Notes: generated by a model from the sequence alone, not told the origin. Numbered from the stretch's first letter, positions 8,111 through 17,285 are shown. The stretch is DNA of 61,172 nucleotides from Acidobacteriota bacterium (GCA_029559035.1 JAKQCT010000050.1:1-61172), one strand, 5' to 3'. Made by a program: numbers and translations.

Positions 8111-10062
8111 AGATCAGAACCCGTTTGTTCGCGCTTTTGACCGCCGCACTATCCCTGACTCTTTTTTCCGCGGAGCCCCTCTACGTCTACCACCGCGATG
8201 TCACCGTGGCCGAAGTGGGGTGGGTCAGGCTGAACGTCCCCATCGAGATACTCGGCAAGCTCTCTTCTTCAACCGAGGAGATCCTCGTCCTCGACCGTGA
8301 AGGCAGCGCCGTCCCGGTGTATTCCTACCAGAAGCCGCCGGGGAAGCCGAGCGTGACGAGGACCGTCAAGCTCTCCGACATTGAGCACAGGGGCGGAGGC
8401 TACTTCATCCAGGCGGACCTCGGCCCCGGGGAGTTCCGCCACAGGATGGTATACATAGACATTCCCGGAAAAGGGATCGCCGAGGGCGTCGTCCTCCAGG
8501 GGTCCGCGGACGGTCAATCCTGGCATGTCCTCCAGAAAGGCTCGATGTTCAGGCTCAACTACGAGGGCATGACAGAGAAGACCTCGCTCGAATACGCTCC
8601 CACGACGGACAGGTACCTGAAGATATTCTGGCCCGAAGCGGCGGGGTTTCCGAGCTGGCACAGCGTCTCGGTCGCGGACTGGACCGACAAGGAGGTAGAC
8701 CTCGTGGTCGAAGACCTCCCGTTCCGGAAAGCCTGGGGCGGCGACCACGAAAGGGCTTACTACCTTTCGCTGCCGCCTTTCCCGCTCGAAAGGGCTTCGC
8801 TGACGCTCTTCCCGCAGATGCCGTACCCCGTGCAGTGCAGGCTGGCCAGCTTTCACGGAGGGAGCTGGGACAGCGTTTCCGAGACGATCCTCCTGCCGGA
8901 CTCGTCGTCCGGCATGGTCCTTCCATCCCCGCTCTTTTCGGGGAGGAGCCTCGTCGTCCTCGAGGGTGGAGGATACGCCGTGAAGGAAACCGTTTCGATG
9001 CAGGTGCGCTATGTCCCCAGGCGCGTCGTGTTCAAGGCGGAGCGGGCGGGGATTTTCTCGCTGTACTACCGCGCACTGGGCGGAGCCCCTCCGCCTAAAC
9101 CTGTCGAGGAGCTGAAAACTCCGCCCGAAAGGTTCGTCGAAGCGTCATTGGGCCCGGAGCTTGAAACAAGCCTGCCGGAGATACCGCCGCTCAGCATCCT
9201 CCTCGGAGGCGCCATGCCGGCGACCGATTTCTCGGTCAAGCGCGAGGTCAGGATACCCGAGGGGGGGCCGAACCTGGTCTCGCTGGAACTTCCCGCCGAC
9301 ATTTACGGTTACAGCAAGGACGACCTTTCCGACATACGGCTGGACTGCGGCGGCAGGCAGCTCCCGTACATCCTTCATTCCCCGCCGGAAAGGAACAGGG
9401 TCTTCGAGGCCCGCGCCTGCTCGCCCGTCCCGCTAAAGAATGAAAAAAGGTCGGTCATAGAGATAAAGCTCCCCTCGGAAAGGATCCCCCTCGCCTACCT
9501 TGAACTGCAGACGCCGTCGCAGCCTTTTTCGAGAAGGGTGAGCCTGCAGTACAAAAGAGCAGGTTCGCTCGAGGACAGGGTGAAGGAAGGATGGTACGAC
9601 ATGGGCTCTGCTGTTTGGGAGTGCCCTGCCGCCTACGGAGTGATGACCCGTTTCGTGATGGGCTGCCGCCCTGTCGAAAGCCGCGAGCTCAGGATCGTGT
9701 TCGACGACATGGACAACGCGCCCCTGCAGTCCGTCAACGCGATACTCTGGTCCTCCAAGGATATACTGGTTTTCCCGAGGCCTGAAGGGGACAAGACTCT
9801 CCTCTGCGCCGGGGCGGGAACGCTGTCCAAACCCGTTTACGACTTCGAGCGCCTCAGGGACATCGCCCTCACGAGAAAGAGCGTGGCGGCGTCCCTCGGG
9901 AAAAATGATCCTTCGGGTCCGGGCCCGGAGAAGAAGATAAAGATCCTCGGGAAGGAGATCCCTCTCTCTAAATGGATCTTCCTTTTTTCGATACTTCTCG
10001 TTTCGGTGGTCATAATAGTGATCCTCATGAGGAACCTGAAGGAGATAAAGAGGCCGGACTGA
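8107..10062 (+). CDS. DUF3999 family envelope protein
   Basis: A 651-residue protein with an N-terminal signal peptide (ending near residue 21), a long extracytoplasmic beta-rich region, and one C-terminal membrane helix (about residues 621-642) followed by a short basic tail. This is the layout of DUF3999 proteins. The middle contains F5/8-type-C-like segments (for example DRYLKIFWP). It overlaps the upstream DUF2339 gene by four bases, so the two products are made together and probably act together in the cell envelope. No enzymatic motif was seen, and the function of the family is unknown. Confidence 0.75.
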   Translation: MKIRTRLFALLTAALSLTLFSAEPLYVYHRDVTVAEVGWVRLNVPIEILGKLSSSTEEILVLDREGSAVPVYSYQKPPGKPSVTRTVKLSDIEHRGGGYFIQADLGPGEFRHRMVYIDIPGKGIAEGVVLQGSADGQSWHVLQKGSMFRLNYEGMTEKTSLEYAPTTDRYLKIFWPEAAGFPSWHSVSVADWTDKEVDLVVEDLPFRKAWGGDHERAYYLSLPPFPLERASLTLFPQMPYPVQCRLASFHGGSWDSVSETILLPDSSSGMVLPSPLFSGRSLVVLEGGGYAVKETVSMQVRYVPRRVVFKAERAGIFSLYYRALGGAPPPKPVEELKTPPERFVEASLGPELETSLPEIPPLSILLGGAMPATDFSVKREVRIPEGGPNLVSLELPADIYGYSKDDLSDIRLDCGGRQLPYILHSPPERNRVFEARACSPVPLKNEKRSVIEIKLPSERIPLAYLELQTPSQPFSRRVSLQYKRAGSLEDRVKEGWYDMGSAVWECPAAYGVMTRFVMGCRPVESRELRIVFDDMDNAPLQSVNAILWSSKDILVFPRPEGDKTLLCAGAGTLSKPVYDFERLRDIALTRKSVAASLGKNDPSGPGPEKKIKILGKEIPLSKWIFLFSILLVSVVIIVILMRNLKEIKRPD

Positions 10063-10136
10063 GTCCATCCCGCCTGATGCAGAGAAAAACCTGACCGGAG
10101 TTGCGGTGCCAATTTGACACAACGCCCTCTGGCTGC

Positions 10137-10165
10137 TCAACAAAACCCCGCTTTCGTGGTAAATT
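10137..10165 (+). promoter_or_regulatory. Possible sigma70-type promoter
   Basis: TCAACA and TAAATT are separated by 17 bases, each matching the consensus at four of six positions, 23 bases before the start of the small TPR-like gene. It would drive that gene and the following Gld-like ABC cassette. A better isolated -35 (TTGACA, 10114-10119) has no -10 at a proper distance. Weak evidence. Confidence 0.25.
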
Positions 10166-10187
10166 ATCTCCTTTCGCGGAGGTTTCG

Positions 10188-10538
10188 ATGGCCGACAGAG
10201 TTGTCCCGCTTTCCGTCGCCGAAAGGCACAAGAGACTTTTCACCGAGGATACTCCCAAGGAAGAACTGACGGCGTGGGGGCTTTCCCACGAGAAGGAGGG
10301 CATGTACCACGACGCCCTCGAATATTTCGCCAGGGCGGCGTCGAAGGGAGACCTCGAGAGGCTCCTGAGCCTCGCGGTGGAGGAAGCGGACCTGGTGCTT
10401 TTCATCAACACGGTCAAGGCGCTCGGGGAGGAGCACCGCCTCGACGACCTGAGAAGGCTCAGGGACAAGGCTGAAAGGCTTGGCAAGCAGAGCGTCGCGG
10501 CGCAGGCGTCGAGCCTCCTGATGATCAAGGACAAATGA
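10188..10538 (+). CDS. Small helical TPR-like hypothetical protein
   Basis: A 116-residue, probably cytoplasmic and all-helical protein. The ATG at 10188 is chosen because GGAGG lies 5 bases upstream; a longer frame reaching back to a TTG at 10101 has no support. The segment around residues 30-50 (GLSHEKEGMYHDALEYFARA) resembles one tetratricopeptide-like helix pair. It is followed after one base by the ABC ATPase gene, which suggests it is part of the same operon and perhaps an accessory of the transporter. No firm family assignment. Confidence 0.6.
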   Translation: MADRVVPLSVAERHKRLFTEDTPKEELTAWGLSHEKEGMYHDALEYFARAASKGDLERLLSLAVEEADLVLFINTVKALGEEHRLDDLRRLRDKAERLGKQSVAAQASSLLMIKDK

Positions 10539-10539
10539 G

Positions 10540-11490
10540 ATGATCCAGGCGAGAGGACTTACAAAAACATACGGTTCATCGAGGGGCGTCTCCGACGTCA
10601 CATTCTCGGTGGGGAAGGGGGAGATCGTCGGGTTCCTCGGGCCGAACGGCGCGGGCAAGACCACGACGATGCGCCTGCTCACGGGCTACCTCTATCCGAA
10701 CGACGGCGACGCGGTGATCGAAGATATCTCCATCCTGGAAAGGCCGAAGGATGCGAGGAAACTGATCGGCTACCTGCCGGAGAACAACCCGCTCTACGAA
10801 GACCTGACGGTGGGAGAATACCTCGACTTCAGGGCGAGGGTGAAGGGGCTCAGGGGAAGGGAGATAAAGAAGAGGATCGAAGATGTCGCCGAAAGGTGCA
10901 GCATCGCGGATGTCCGGAAAAAGCTCATCGGGAGCTGTTCCAAGGGGTACAGGCAGAGGATCGGCATCGCCGACGCGCTGATCAACGACCCTCCGCTGCT
11001 GATACTGGACGAGCCGACGCAGGGCCTGGATCCGGCGCAGATCCACCACACGAGGGAGCTGATAAAGTCGCTCATCGCGGAACACACGATCATCCTTTCG
11101 ACCCACATCCTGAGCGAGATGGAGGCCATCTGCACGAGGGCCCTTCTCATCCACAAAGGAAGGCTCCAATTCGACGGCACGCTCGATTCGATGAGGGCCG
11201 AGCTCGCCTGCCAGGGCCGGGTGAAGGTCACCCTTCTCTGCGACGCGGAAAAAGGCGCGGGGCTGCTTTCGAAGATCGCCTCCGTCGAGAAGTTCGAAGC
11301 GGAGCCCGCTCCGCCCAGGGGCGCGGCGTTCTCCCTCACGCCGAAGGATTCGGGCGACATCAGGGAGGAGATCTTCTGGAAATGTTTCGACGAAAGGGTC
11401 CCGATCCTCGAGATGGGCCTCGAGAAGCAGAGCCTCGAGGAGGCGTTCCTGATGCTGACGCGCGAACAGGCGCTGGAGGAGAACTCATGA
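10540..11490 (+). CDS. ABC transporter ATPase, GldA-like
   Basis: A 316-residue ABC ATPase with all nucleotide-binding motifs: Walker A GPNGAGKTT at 34-42, a degenerate signature SKGYRQR at 134-140, Walker B LLILDEPT at 153-160 and the switch His at 189. The ~90-residue C-terminal extension after the nucleotide-binding domain is typical of the GldA/NatA-type exporters. It forms a cassette with the permease (11487) and the GldG-like protein (12224), each overlapping the next by a few bases. In Bacteroidetes this set is linked to gliding. In most other phyla it is of unknown function, so a motility role should not be assumed. Confidence 0.85.
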   Translation: MIQARGLTKTYGSSRGVSDVTFSVGKGEIVGFLGPNGAGKTTTMRLLTGYLYPNDGDAVIEDISILERPKDARKLIGYLPENNPLYEDLTVGEYLDFRARVKGLRGREIKKRIEDVAERCSIADVRKKLIGSCSKGYRQRIGIADALINDPPLLILDEPTQGLDPAQIHHTRELIKSLIAEHTIILSTHILSEMEAICTRALLIHKGRLQFDGTLDSMRAELACQGRVKVTLLCDAEKGAGLLSKIASVEKFEAEPAPPRGAAFSLTPKDSGDIREEIFWKCFDERVPILEMGLEKQSLEEAFLMLTREQALEENS

Positions 11491-12224
11491 ACGGCGTCCT
11501 CGCGATAATCAGGAAAGAGCTGAGCCATTATTTCTTCGCGCCCATGGCCTACATAGTGATGGGATCATTCCTCCTGATGAACGGCTTCGTCTTCTACGTG
11601 ATACTCGCCGCGGTCAGCAGGGCCGGCTCGGCCGGCGCCTCGCCGATGGCGATAATGTTCGGCGGGACCTTCTTCTTCTGGCTCATAACCATCATAATGA
11701 TACCGGTGATAACGATGAAGCTGGGGGCGGAGGAAAGGAAGCAGGGGACCATCGAGACACTGCTCACGGCGCCGCTTTCCGATCTCGAGATCGTCCTCGG
11801 GAAATTCTCGGCGGCCTTCGTCTTCTACTTCCTCTGCTGGCTCCTGACCTTCGTCTACGTCCTCGTGCTGAGAGCCTACGGGGAGATCGACTGGGGGCCG
11901 GTATTCTCAGGCTACCTCGGGACGCTCCTCCTGGGGATGTTCTTCATCTCGATCGGGATGTTCACCACTATGATCTCGAAGAACCAGATCGTCGCGGCGA
12001 TATTCGCCCTGGCGATACTGACCATGCTCATGGGCTCGACGCTTTTCACCTTCATCATGAGCGGCACCGGCAGGGAGATATTCGCCTACGCCGACCTTTT
12101 AGGCGTCATGGAGAATTTCGCGAGGGGGGTCATTGACACCAGGAACCTTGTTTACCTGCTGTCGGGAACCTGCCTTTTCGTCGCGCTCTCCGTCAAGGCC
12201 CTCGAAGCGAAGAGGTGGCAGTGA
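11487..12224 (+). CDS. ABC-2 type permease, GldF-like
   Basis: A 245-residue membrane protein with six hydrophobic helices. Its short motif EERKQGTIETLLTAPLSD after the second helix is diagnostic for ABC-2 permeases of the GldF group. The ATG at 11487 overlaps the stop of the ATPase gene (ATGA), so the much longer open frame upstream of it is ignored. It would form the membrane channel of the exporter together with the ATPase. The next gene starts inside its stop codon (TGATG). Confidence 0.85.
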   Translation: MNGVLAIIRKELSHYFFAPMAYIVMGSFLLMNGFVFYVILAAVSRAGSAGASPMAIMFGGTFFFWLITIIMIPVITMKLGAEERKQGTIETLLTAPLSDLEIVLGKFSAAFVFYFLCWLLTFVYVLVLRAYGEIDWGPVFSGYLGTLLLGMFFISIGMFTTMISKNQIVAAIFALAILTMLMGSTLFTFIMSGTGREIFAYADLLGVMENFARGVIDTRNLVYLLSGTCLFVALSVKALEAKRWQ

Positions 12225-13675
12225 TGAAAAGACAGAACATCCTCCGCAGCGCCAACTGGGGAGCCTTCGTTGCCGCGCTCCTCGGTCTTTTCGTCATAAT
12301 CAATTACCTTTCCTACCGCCACTTCGAGAGGTTCGACTGGACGGGGTCGGAAAGCTACTCGCTGTCGCCGCAGACCGAAAAGGTGCTCACGGGGCTCAAG
12401 GACGACATCGAAGTATCGGTACTGCTTCCTCCCGGAGACGAGGTCTTCGAGAACGTAGATCGGCTCCTGCAGAGCTTCAGGGCGGCATCTTCAAAGGTAA
12501 AAGTGGAACTGCTCGACCCCGAGAAGGACAGACAGCTTTACGAACTTACGGCCAAGAAGTACGGCGTGACGACCCCGCAGTCGGTCATATTCGCCTGCAG
12601 GGACAGCAGCAAGTGGGTCGAGAAGGACCAGATGGTCGAATACGATTTCTCCGGCGGGGACTACATGCAGCCGAAGGTGTCCACGTTCAAGGGAGAGAGC
12701 GTTTTCCTTAACGCCATCCTCGAGGTCACCGACCCGAGGCGGCCGAAGGTCTATTTCACCGTCGGCCACGGCGAAAGGCGCGACCAGGACCAGAACAACA
12801 CGGGAGTCTCCCTGTTCAAGGAAAGGATCAGGAAAGAGGGCGGCACGGTCGAGGAACTCCAGACGCTCGGCCTCCAGGAGATCCCGCGCGACGCTTCGCT
12901 CGTTGTCGTGGCCGGCATCCAGAAAGCGTTCTCCGCTGAGGAGTCAGGCCTGCTCGACAGCTACCTTTCGAAGGGGGGAAGGCTCCTCCTGCTCGCGGAC
13001 CCCGTGATAGAGCAGGGAAAGGAGCTCAAGTTCGGCGCAACCGGCCTGGAAGGCTTCTGCCGGAAATGGGGCATCGAGCTTCAGGACACGATCGTCGTCG
13101 ATCCAAAGGGAGCGCTTCCGCAAATGGGGGCGCAGACATTCTTCGCCGTCAACTATTCCCAGCACAAGACCGTCTTCGACCTTGCCAAAAACAAATACGC
13201 CCTGCTTTTCCTTTTATCGAGGAGCCTCGGGAAAACAGCCCCGCAGGACAAGGACTACAAGGCCGAAGAACTCGTCTCCACAAGCCCCGACGCGTGGGGA
13301 GAAACCGACCTCATGGACCTCAGGAACGTCAGCAGGGGGGCTTCGGACCCGCAGGGCCCCCTGCCTCTAGCCATCGCGGTAGGCTCCGAGGTCAAGGGGA
13401 AGGAAGCGAGGATGATCGTCGTTTCGGACAGCGACGCCTTCTCGGACATCGCCTTCTTCTCGCAGGCAGGCGCCAACTACATCTTCGCGATGAACGCGGT
13501 GCATTACCTCCTGTCCATGGAAGAGCGGATCGCCATCCCTCCCAAGGAAATCAAGGAGAAGCCTGTCGTCCTGACGTCGAATCAGCTCATAACCAATTTC
13601 ATCATCCTCGTGATCCTTTATCCTTTCCTCGTTGGGCTCGCGGGGATGTTCGTCTTTTTCTCGAGAAGGCGGTAG
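12224..13675 (+). CDS. GldG-like ABC-type auxiliary membrane protein
   Basis: A 483-residue protein with one N-terminal helix (about residues 13-30), a large extracytoplasmic domain and one C-terminal helix (about 457-480). This is the architecture of the GldG / ABC-type uncharacterised transport family. The N-terminal domain has the family's typical start (RHFERFDWTGSESYSLSPQT) and the later LLADPV segment. The start at 12224 overlaps the permease stop by one base and is preferred to codons just upstream. It presumably works with the ATPase and permease; the transported substrate is unknown. Confidence 0.8.
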   Translation: MKRQNILRSANWGAFVAALLGLFVIINYLSYRHFERFDWTGSESYSLSPQTEKVLTGLKDDIEVSVLLPPGDEVFENVDRLLQSFRAASSKVKVELLDPEKDRQLYELTAKKYGVTTPQSVIFACRDSSKWVEKDQMVEYDFSGGDYMQPKVSTFKGESVFLNAILEVTDPRRPKVYFTVGHGERRDQDQNNTGVSLFKERIRKEGGTVEELQTLGLQEIPRDASLVVVAGIQKAFSAEESGLLDSYLSKGGRLLLLADPVIEQGKELKFGATGLEGFCRKWGIELQDTIVVDPKGALPQMGAQTFFAVNYSQHKTVFDLAKNKYALLFLLSRSLGKTAPQDKDYKAEELVSTSPDAWGETDLMDLRNVSRGASDPQGPLPLAIAVGSEVKGKEARMIVVSDSDAFSDIAFFSQAGANYIFAMNAVHYLLSMEERIAIPPKEIKEKPVVLTSNQLITNFIILVILYPFLVGLAGMFVFFSRRR

Positions 13676-14971
13676 ATGAAAAGGTCTACCCTCGTTCTCT
13701 TGGGGATCGTCGTGGTTCTCGCTCTGGTGATCTTCCTCTGGGAGAAGAAGCAGCCTTCGACGGGCCAGATCGAAAAGGATGCCGACAAGCTGTTCGCCTC
13801 TTTTCCCGAAAAAGTGGACAAGATAGAGAGGACTGGAAGCGACCCTGTGGTCCTCCAGAAGGCGGGCGGCGACTGGCGGTTAAAGAGCCCTATCGAAGAC
13901 CCGGCCGACAACTCCTCCGTTGAAGGGTTCCTCGAGGTTCTCAAGGGCGCGCAGGCTTCAAGGATGATAGAGAAGGGAGCTTCACCAGCGTCTCTGGGCC
14001 TTGTTCCCGCAAAGACGCAGGTAACGATCAGGGGGGAAAAGGGAGAAAAGATCCTGCTTGGTCTGGGTGACAAGCCTCCGCTCGAAGACGGCCTCTATTT
14101 CGCCGCCGGAGAAAAGACGGGTATCGTCGGCGAGTACATCGTTGACACTATAAAGAAATGCGTCAACGACTTCCGGTCGCGGGAGCTTGCGGCGCCTTTA
14201 AAGCCCGAAGATATAAAGTCCGCCGCCTATGTCAAGAACGGCAGGACGGAGGTCTCAATCGAAAAAAGGAACGGCGCCTGGTTCGTTACCAAGCCTTACG
14301 AGGACGAGGCCGATACCAACAAGGCGTATCAGTTCGTCGAGGACATAATCCTCTGGCCCGTCATGACCTTCGAGGACGACATGGCCGACCTGTCGTTTGC
14401 GGGGCTGTTCGCTCCCGACGAAAAGATGGAAATGACGACCATGGACGGAGCAAAGGTGACCGTATCGATCGGCCACATGAAAGATGTGGAAAAGAACCTC
14501 TGCTACGTCTCGACGTCTAACAGGAAAGGCCTGTTCGCGGCCTCTAAGAACTCCGTGAGGATGCTGGGCAAGGACCCTGAAGAGCTCCGGTCGCTCTCGG
14601 TCTTCTCTCCCGGCCTCTACAACGCCGACAAGGTGGAGATAACCTCGAAAAGCAAAGTGGTCCTCGAGAACACGAAAGAGAAGGGATGGCAGGTCGCGGG
14701 ACAGAAGGGGCGGGAGGAAGATGCCAGGACGGCCATATACTCCCTCAGCGGCCTCCAGGCCGAAACCCTTCTGCCCGAAGGTCCGAAGGGTTCTCTCCTT
14801 GCCGAAATGACGGCCAATTCAAAAGACGAGAAAAGCGCCGTCAGATTCTACGAAGAATCCGGGACTATCTACGCCGCGAGGGAGGGAAGAAGATCCCTTG
14901 CCCGGCTCTCCAAGGATGACGGCGAGAGGTTGAAGGCCTCCATTCTCGCTCTGGAAGTAAAGAAAAAATGA
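13676..14971 (+). CDS. DUF4340 family envelope protein
   Basis: A 431-residue protein with an N-terminal membrane anchor (residues ~5-22) and a long extracytoplasmic region of repeated beta modules (for example KAGGDWRLKSPIEDPAD near residue 62). This matches DUF4340. It starts directly after the stop of the GldG-like gene, and its stop overlaps the next start (ATGA). DUF4340 proteins are frequent companions of GldAFG-type exporters, which supports a role in that complex. No catalytic motif was seen. Confidence 0.75.
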   Translation: MKRSTLVLLGIVVVLALVIFLWEKKQPSTGQIEKDADKLFASFPEKVDKIERTGSDPVVLQKAGGDWRLKSPIEDPADNSSVEGFLEVLKGAQASRMIEKGASPASLGLVPAKTQVTIRGEKGEKILLGLGDKPPLEDGLYFAAGEKTGIVGEYIVDTIKKCVNDFRSRELAAPLKPEDIKSAAYVKNGRTEVSIEKRNGAWFVTKPYEDEADTNKAYQFVEDIILWPVMTFEDDMADLSFAGLFAPDEKMEMTTMDGAKVTVSIGHMKDVEKNLCYVSTSNRKGLFAASKNSVRMLGKDPEELRSLSVFSPGLYNADKVEITSKSKVVLENTKEKGWQVAGQKGREEDARTAIYSLSGLQAETLLPEGPKGSLLAEMTANSKDEKSAVRFYEESGTIYAAREGRRSLARLSKDDGERLKASILALEVKKK

Positions 14972-15408
14972 ACATCCCCGTAGGGATCGGAAAGCTTGTC
15001 TTCATCGACAGGAAAAATGCGAGCCTCGGCGTTCCCGCCTGGCCCTTCCTGGCGCTTTCGCTCGCCATGCTGGGCGCGGGCGCGCTCGTCGTCAAGAAAT
15101 GGCTCTTGTTCCTCCTTCCCCCGTGCGGTATGCACGAGATGCTGGGGATACCGTGCCCCACCTGCGGGGTTTGCAGGATGTCCTTCGCCTTCATCGAGGG
15201 GGACCTCATCGGTTCTTTTTTCGTTCAGCCGTTCATGTTTTCTCTCCTTGTTTTCTTCATCTTGTGGATAATTGCGGGATTGATTGCCCTTCTTTTTGGT
15301 AAACTGATGTTTCTGGAAATATCGCCTTTCTGGAGGAAGCACCTCTGGGTGCCCCTCGTTCTCCTGTTCCTGCTGAACTGGGCGTACCTGATAAAGGAGG
15401 GGATCTAG
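14968..15408 (+). CDS. DUF2752 small membrane protein
   Basis: A 146-residue protein with three predicted membrane helices and a Cys-rich loop after the first one: Cys53, then CPTCGVC at 63-69. The GxPCPxCG pattern is the hallmark of the DUF2752 family, whose function is not established. It overlaps the DUF4340 gene by four bases and so belongs to the exporter operon. The next gene follows after one base and has a good AAAGGAGG site. Confidence 0.75.
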   Translation: MNIPVGIGKLVFIDRKNASLGVPAWPFLALSLAMLGAGALVVKKWLLFLLPPCGMHEMLGIPCPTCGVCRMSFAFIEGDLIGSFFVQPFMFSLLVFFILWIIAGLIALLFGKLMFLEISPFWRKHLWVPLVLLFLLNWAYLIKEGI

Positions 15409-15409
15409 G

Positions 15410-16369
15410 ATGAAGAAGAACGACTTGGGAAGCCTTTTCAGGAACTCGAAGGTCCTGGTGGTGGGGGACCTCATACTCGACAGGTTCATCACGGGAAGCG
15501 TCAGGAGGATATCGCCAGAGGCGCCTGTGCCCGTGGTCGAGGTGGCCGAGGAAAAATCCGCCCTGGGCGGCGCCGCCAACGTGGCGAACAACATAAAAGC
15601 GCTCGGAGGCACGGCTGTCCTTGTCGGCATCGTCGGCGATGATTCCTTCGGGAAAGAATTCGTCTCCGAAGCTAAAAAGGCGGGCCTGGAAACGGGCGGG
15701 ATCATTCCCGGCAGAGGCCGCACCACTATCGTCAAGACGAGGGTGATGGCGCACCACCAGCAGGTCGTCAGGGTGGACAGGGAGAAGACCGGGGCGGTTC
15801 CCGCCGCCCTGCAGGCGAAGATGAGAAGCCTCATCGAAAAAAAGATCGCCGGAGTGAAAGCCCTTGTCGTGTCTGATTACGCGAAGGGAACATTCTCCAG
15901 GGAAATGCTCAAGTGGATAGGCGACAAGACGCGAGAGAAAAAGATCCCTTACATCGTCGACCCGAAACCGGCGAATTTTCCCTACCCGGGAGCGACTATC
16001 GTCACTCCAAACAGGGGAGAGGCTCAGGGATTCCTGAACAAGCCCGTCCCCTCCGGCGACATCCTCCCCTTCGCGAAGGAGCTTCTGTCGAAGACCGACT
16101 GGAAGGCTGTCCTTCTGACCCTCGGCGACGAAGGAATGGCTCTTTACGAAAGGGGCTCTTCGAAGATCGAGAAGATCCCCGCCAGGGTCCGCGAGGTTTA
16201 CGACGTTACGGGCGCGGGGGACACGGTCGTCGCCGTGATGAGCCTCGCCCTCGGCGCGGGGCTTTCGTTCAGGGAGTCGGCGCTTCTCGCGAACTCGGCC
16301 GCTTCAGTGGTCGTCGGCAAGATCGGCACTGCCACCTGCTCGATAGAAGAACTCAAAAGATCCCTCTGA
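15410..16369 (+). CDS. hldA: D-glycero-beta-D-manno-heptose 7-phosphate kinase
   Basis: A 319-residue PfkB/ribokinase-fold kinase of the RfaE domain-I type, which phosphorylates heptose 7-phosphate at C1 on the way to ADP-heptose for lipopolysaccharide core. Family marks are VVGDLILDRFITG near the N-terminus, RISPEAPVPVVEV at 33-45, GGAANVANN at 53-61 and the catalytic GAGDT loop with Asp271. The second (nucleotidyltransferase) domain of bifunctional HldE is absent, so a separate RfaE2/HldC partner must be encoded elsewhere. AAAGGAGG precedes the start. It overlaps the next gene (TGATG). The gene supports a diderm envelope with heptose-containing glycan. Confidence 0.87.
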   Translation: MKKNDLGSLFRNSKVLVVGDLILDRFITGSVRRISPEAPVPVVEVAEEKSALGGAANVANNIKALGGTAVLVGIVGDDSFGKEFVSEAKKAGLETGGIIPGRGRTTIVKTRVMAHHQQVVRVDREKTGAVPAALQAKMRSLIEKKIAGVKALVVSDYAKGTFSREMLKWIGDKTREKKIPYIVDPKPANFPYPGATIVTPNRGEAQGFLNKPVPSGDILPFAKELLSKTDWKAVLLTLGDEGMALYERGSSKIEKIPARVREVYDVTGAGDTVVAVMSLALGAGLSFRESALLANSAASVVVGKIGTATCSIEELKRSL

Positions 16370-17082
16370 TGAAAACAAACGGCCCGGACCCGGGAACGAG
16401 GAGGGGCGGGGAAGTCCGCCTGATGTTCTCCGCCATCGCGCCCAGGTACGACCTTCTGAACCATCTCCTTTCTCTGAACATCGACAGATACTGGAGAAAA
16501 AAGGCGGCAAAGGCGCTCGCTCCCGAGGCCGGCAAACTCTACCTCGATTTATGCTGCGGGACGGGCGATTTCGCGCTGGAGCTTATGAAGCGCGAAGGGG
16601 TGAAGGTGGTCGGAGTCGATTTCTCGGAGGAGATGCTGAGGATCGCCGAAGGAAAGAGGAGCGGCCGCTCCGCGCTCAAGCTGGCGGCGGGCGACGCGCT
16701 CAGTCTGCCCTTCAAAGACGGATCGTTCGACGGCGGGACGGTCGCTTTCGGCATCCGCAACTTCGAAAAGCTTGAAGAGGGGATGAACGAGATTTGCAGA
16801 GTTATGAAGAAGGGGGCCGGGTTCGTCGTTCTCGAGTTCCCTCATAAAGTGGGCGGAGTTTTAGGCCCGCTATTCAATTTCTACTTCAGGAACATCCTGC
16901 CTCTCATCGGCAGGCTGATCTCGAAGGACAGCTTCGCCTACACCTACCTTCCCGAGAGCGTCGGCCATTTCCCCGCCGACGAAGAGCTGAAAGAGCTTTT
17001 CGCGCGGTGCGGCTTCGAACTGCTCTCGTTCAGGAAGCTCACCTTCGGCATCGTCTTCGAAGCGGCGATTAAAAAGCGCTGA
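16369..17082 (+). CDS. ubiE: Demethylmenaquinone/ubiquinone methyltransferase
   Basis: A 237-residue class-I SAM methyltransferase of the MenG/UbiE family, which performs the C-methylation that completes menaquinone (or ubiquinone). Diagnostic motifs are MFSAIAPRYDLLNHLLS at 19-35, the SAM loop LDLCCGTGDFA at 59-69, AFGIRNF near 125, and the C-terminal YTYLPESV segment. The start overlaps the heptose kinase stop by one base. In an anaerobe menaquinone is the likely product. No other quinone gene is in the window. Confidence 0.88.
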   Translation: MKTNGPDPGTRRGGEVRLMFSAIAPRYDLLNHLLSLNIDRYWRKKAAKALAPEAGKLYLDLCCGTGDFALELMKREGVKVVGVDFSEEMLRIAEGKRSGRSALKLAAGDALSLPFKDGSFDGGTVAFGIRNFEKLEEGMNEICRVMKKGAGFVVLEFPHKVGGVLGPLFNFYFRNILPLIGRLISKDSFAYTYLPESVGHFPADEELKELFARCGFELLSFRKLTFGIVFEAAIKKR

Positions 17083-17285
17083 AGGCGGAAGGCTTATGGC
17101 TGAAATTCAATAAGGAACGGAATGTTTTTCGCAGGGGCGAAAGCCCTTCACCCGAAGAAATCCACCACGCCTTCGCTTTCCCCCTTGCGAGGAGATAAAC
17201 GAGGGGAGTCCACAATTTTTCACTTTTCTATTTTCAACTTTCCATTTTCAATTAAGGCGCAGCCGCACGGATGACCCCAGAAACG
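17083..17285. other. Intergenic region between convergent genes
   Basis: Two hundred bases between converging genes. It holds a short GAAA-capped hairpin around 17130-17145 (GGGC-GAAA-GCCC), which has no T-tract and is a poor terminator. At about 17212-17255 there is an AT-rich stretch made of TTTTCA/TTTTCAA-type words, similar to those in the hypF-hypC gap. No gene was seen. Confidence 0.4.

Noticed and set aside
10896-11486. N-terminal extension of the GldF-like permease frame
   Set aside because: Overlaps the ABC ATPase in another frame; the permease starts at the ATGA overlap at 11487.
15913-16368. N-terminal extension of the MenG/UbiE frame
   Set aside because: Runs off-frame through the heptose kinase; the methyltransferase begins normally at 16369 with a TGATG overlap.
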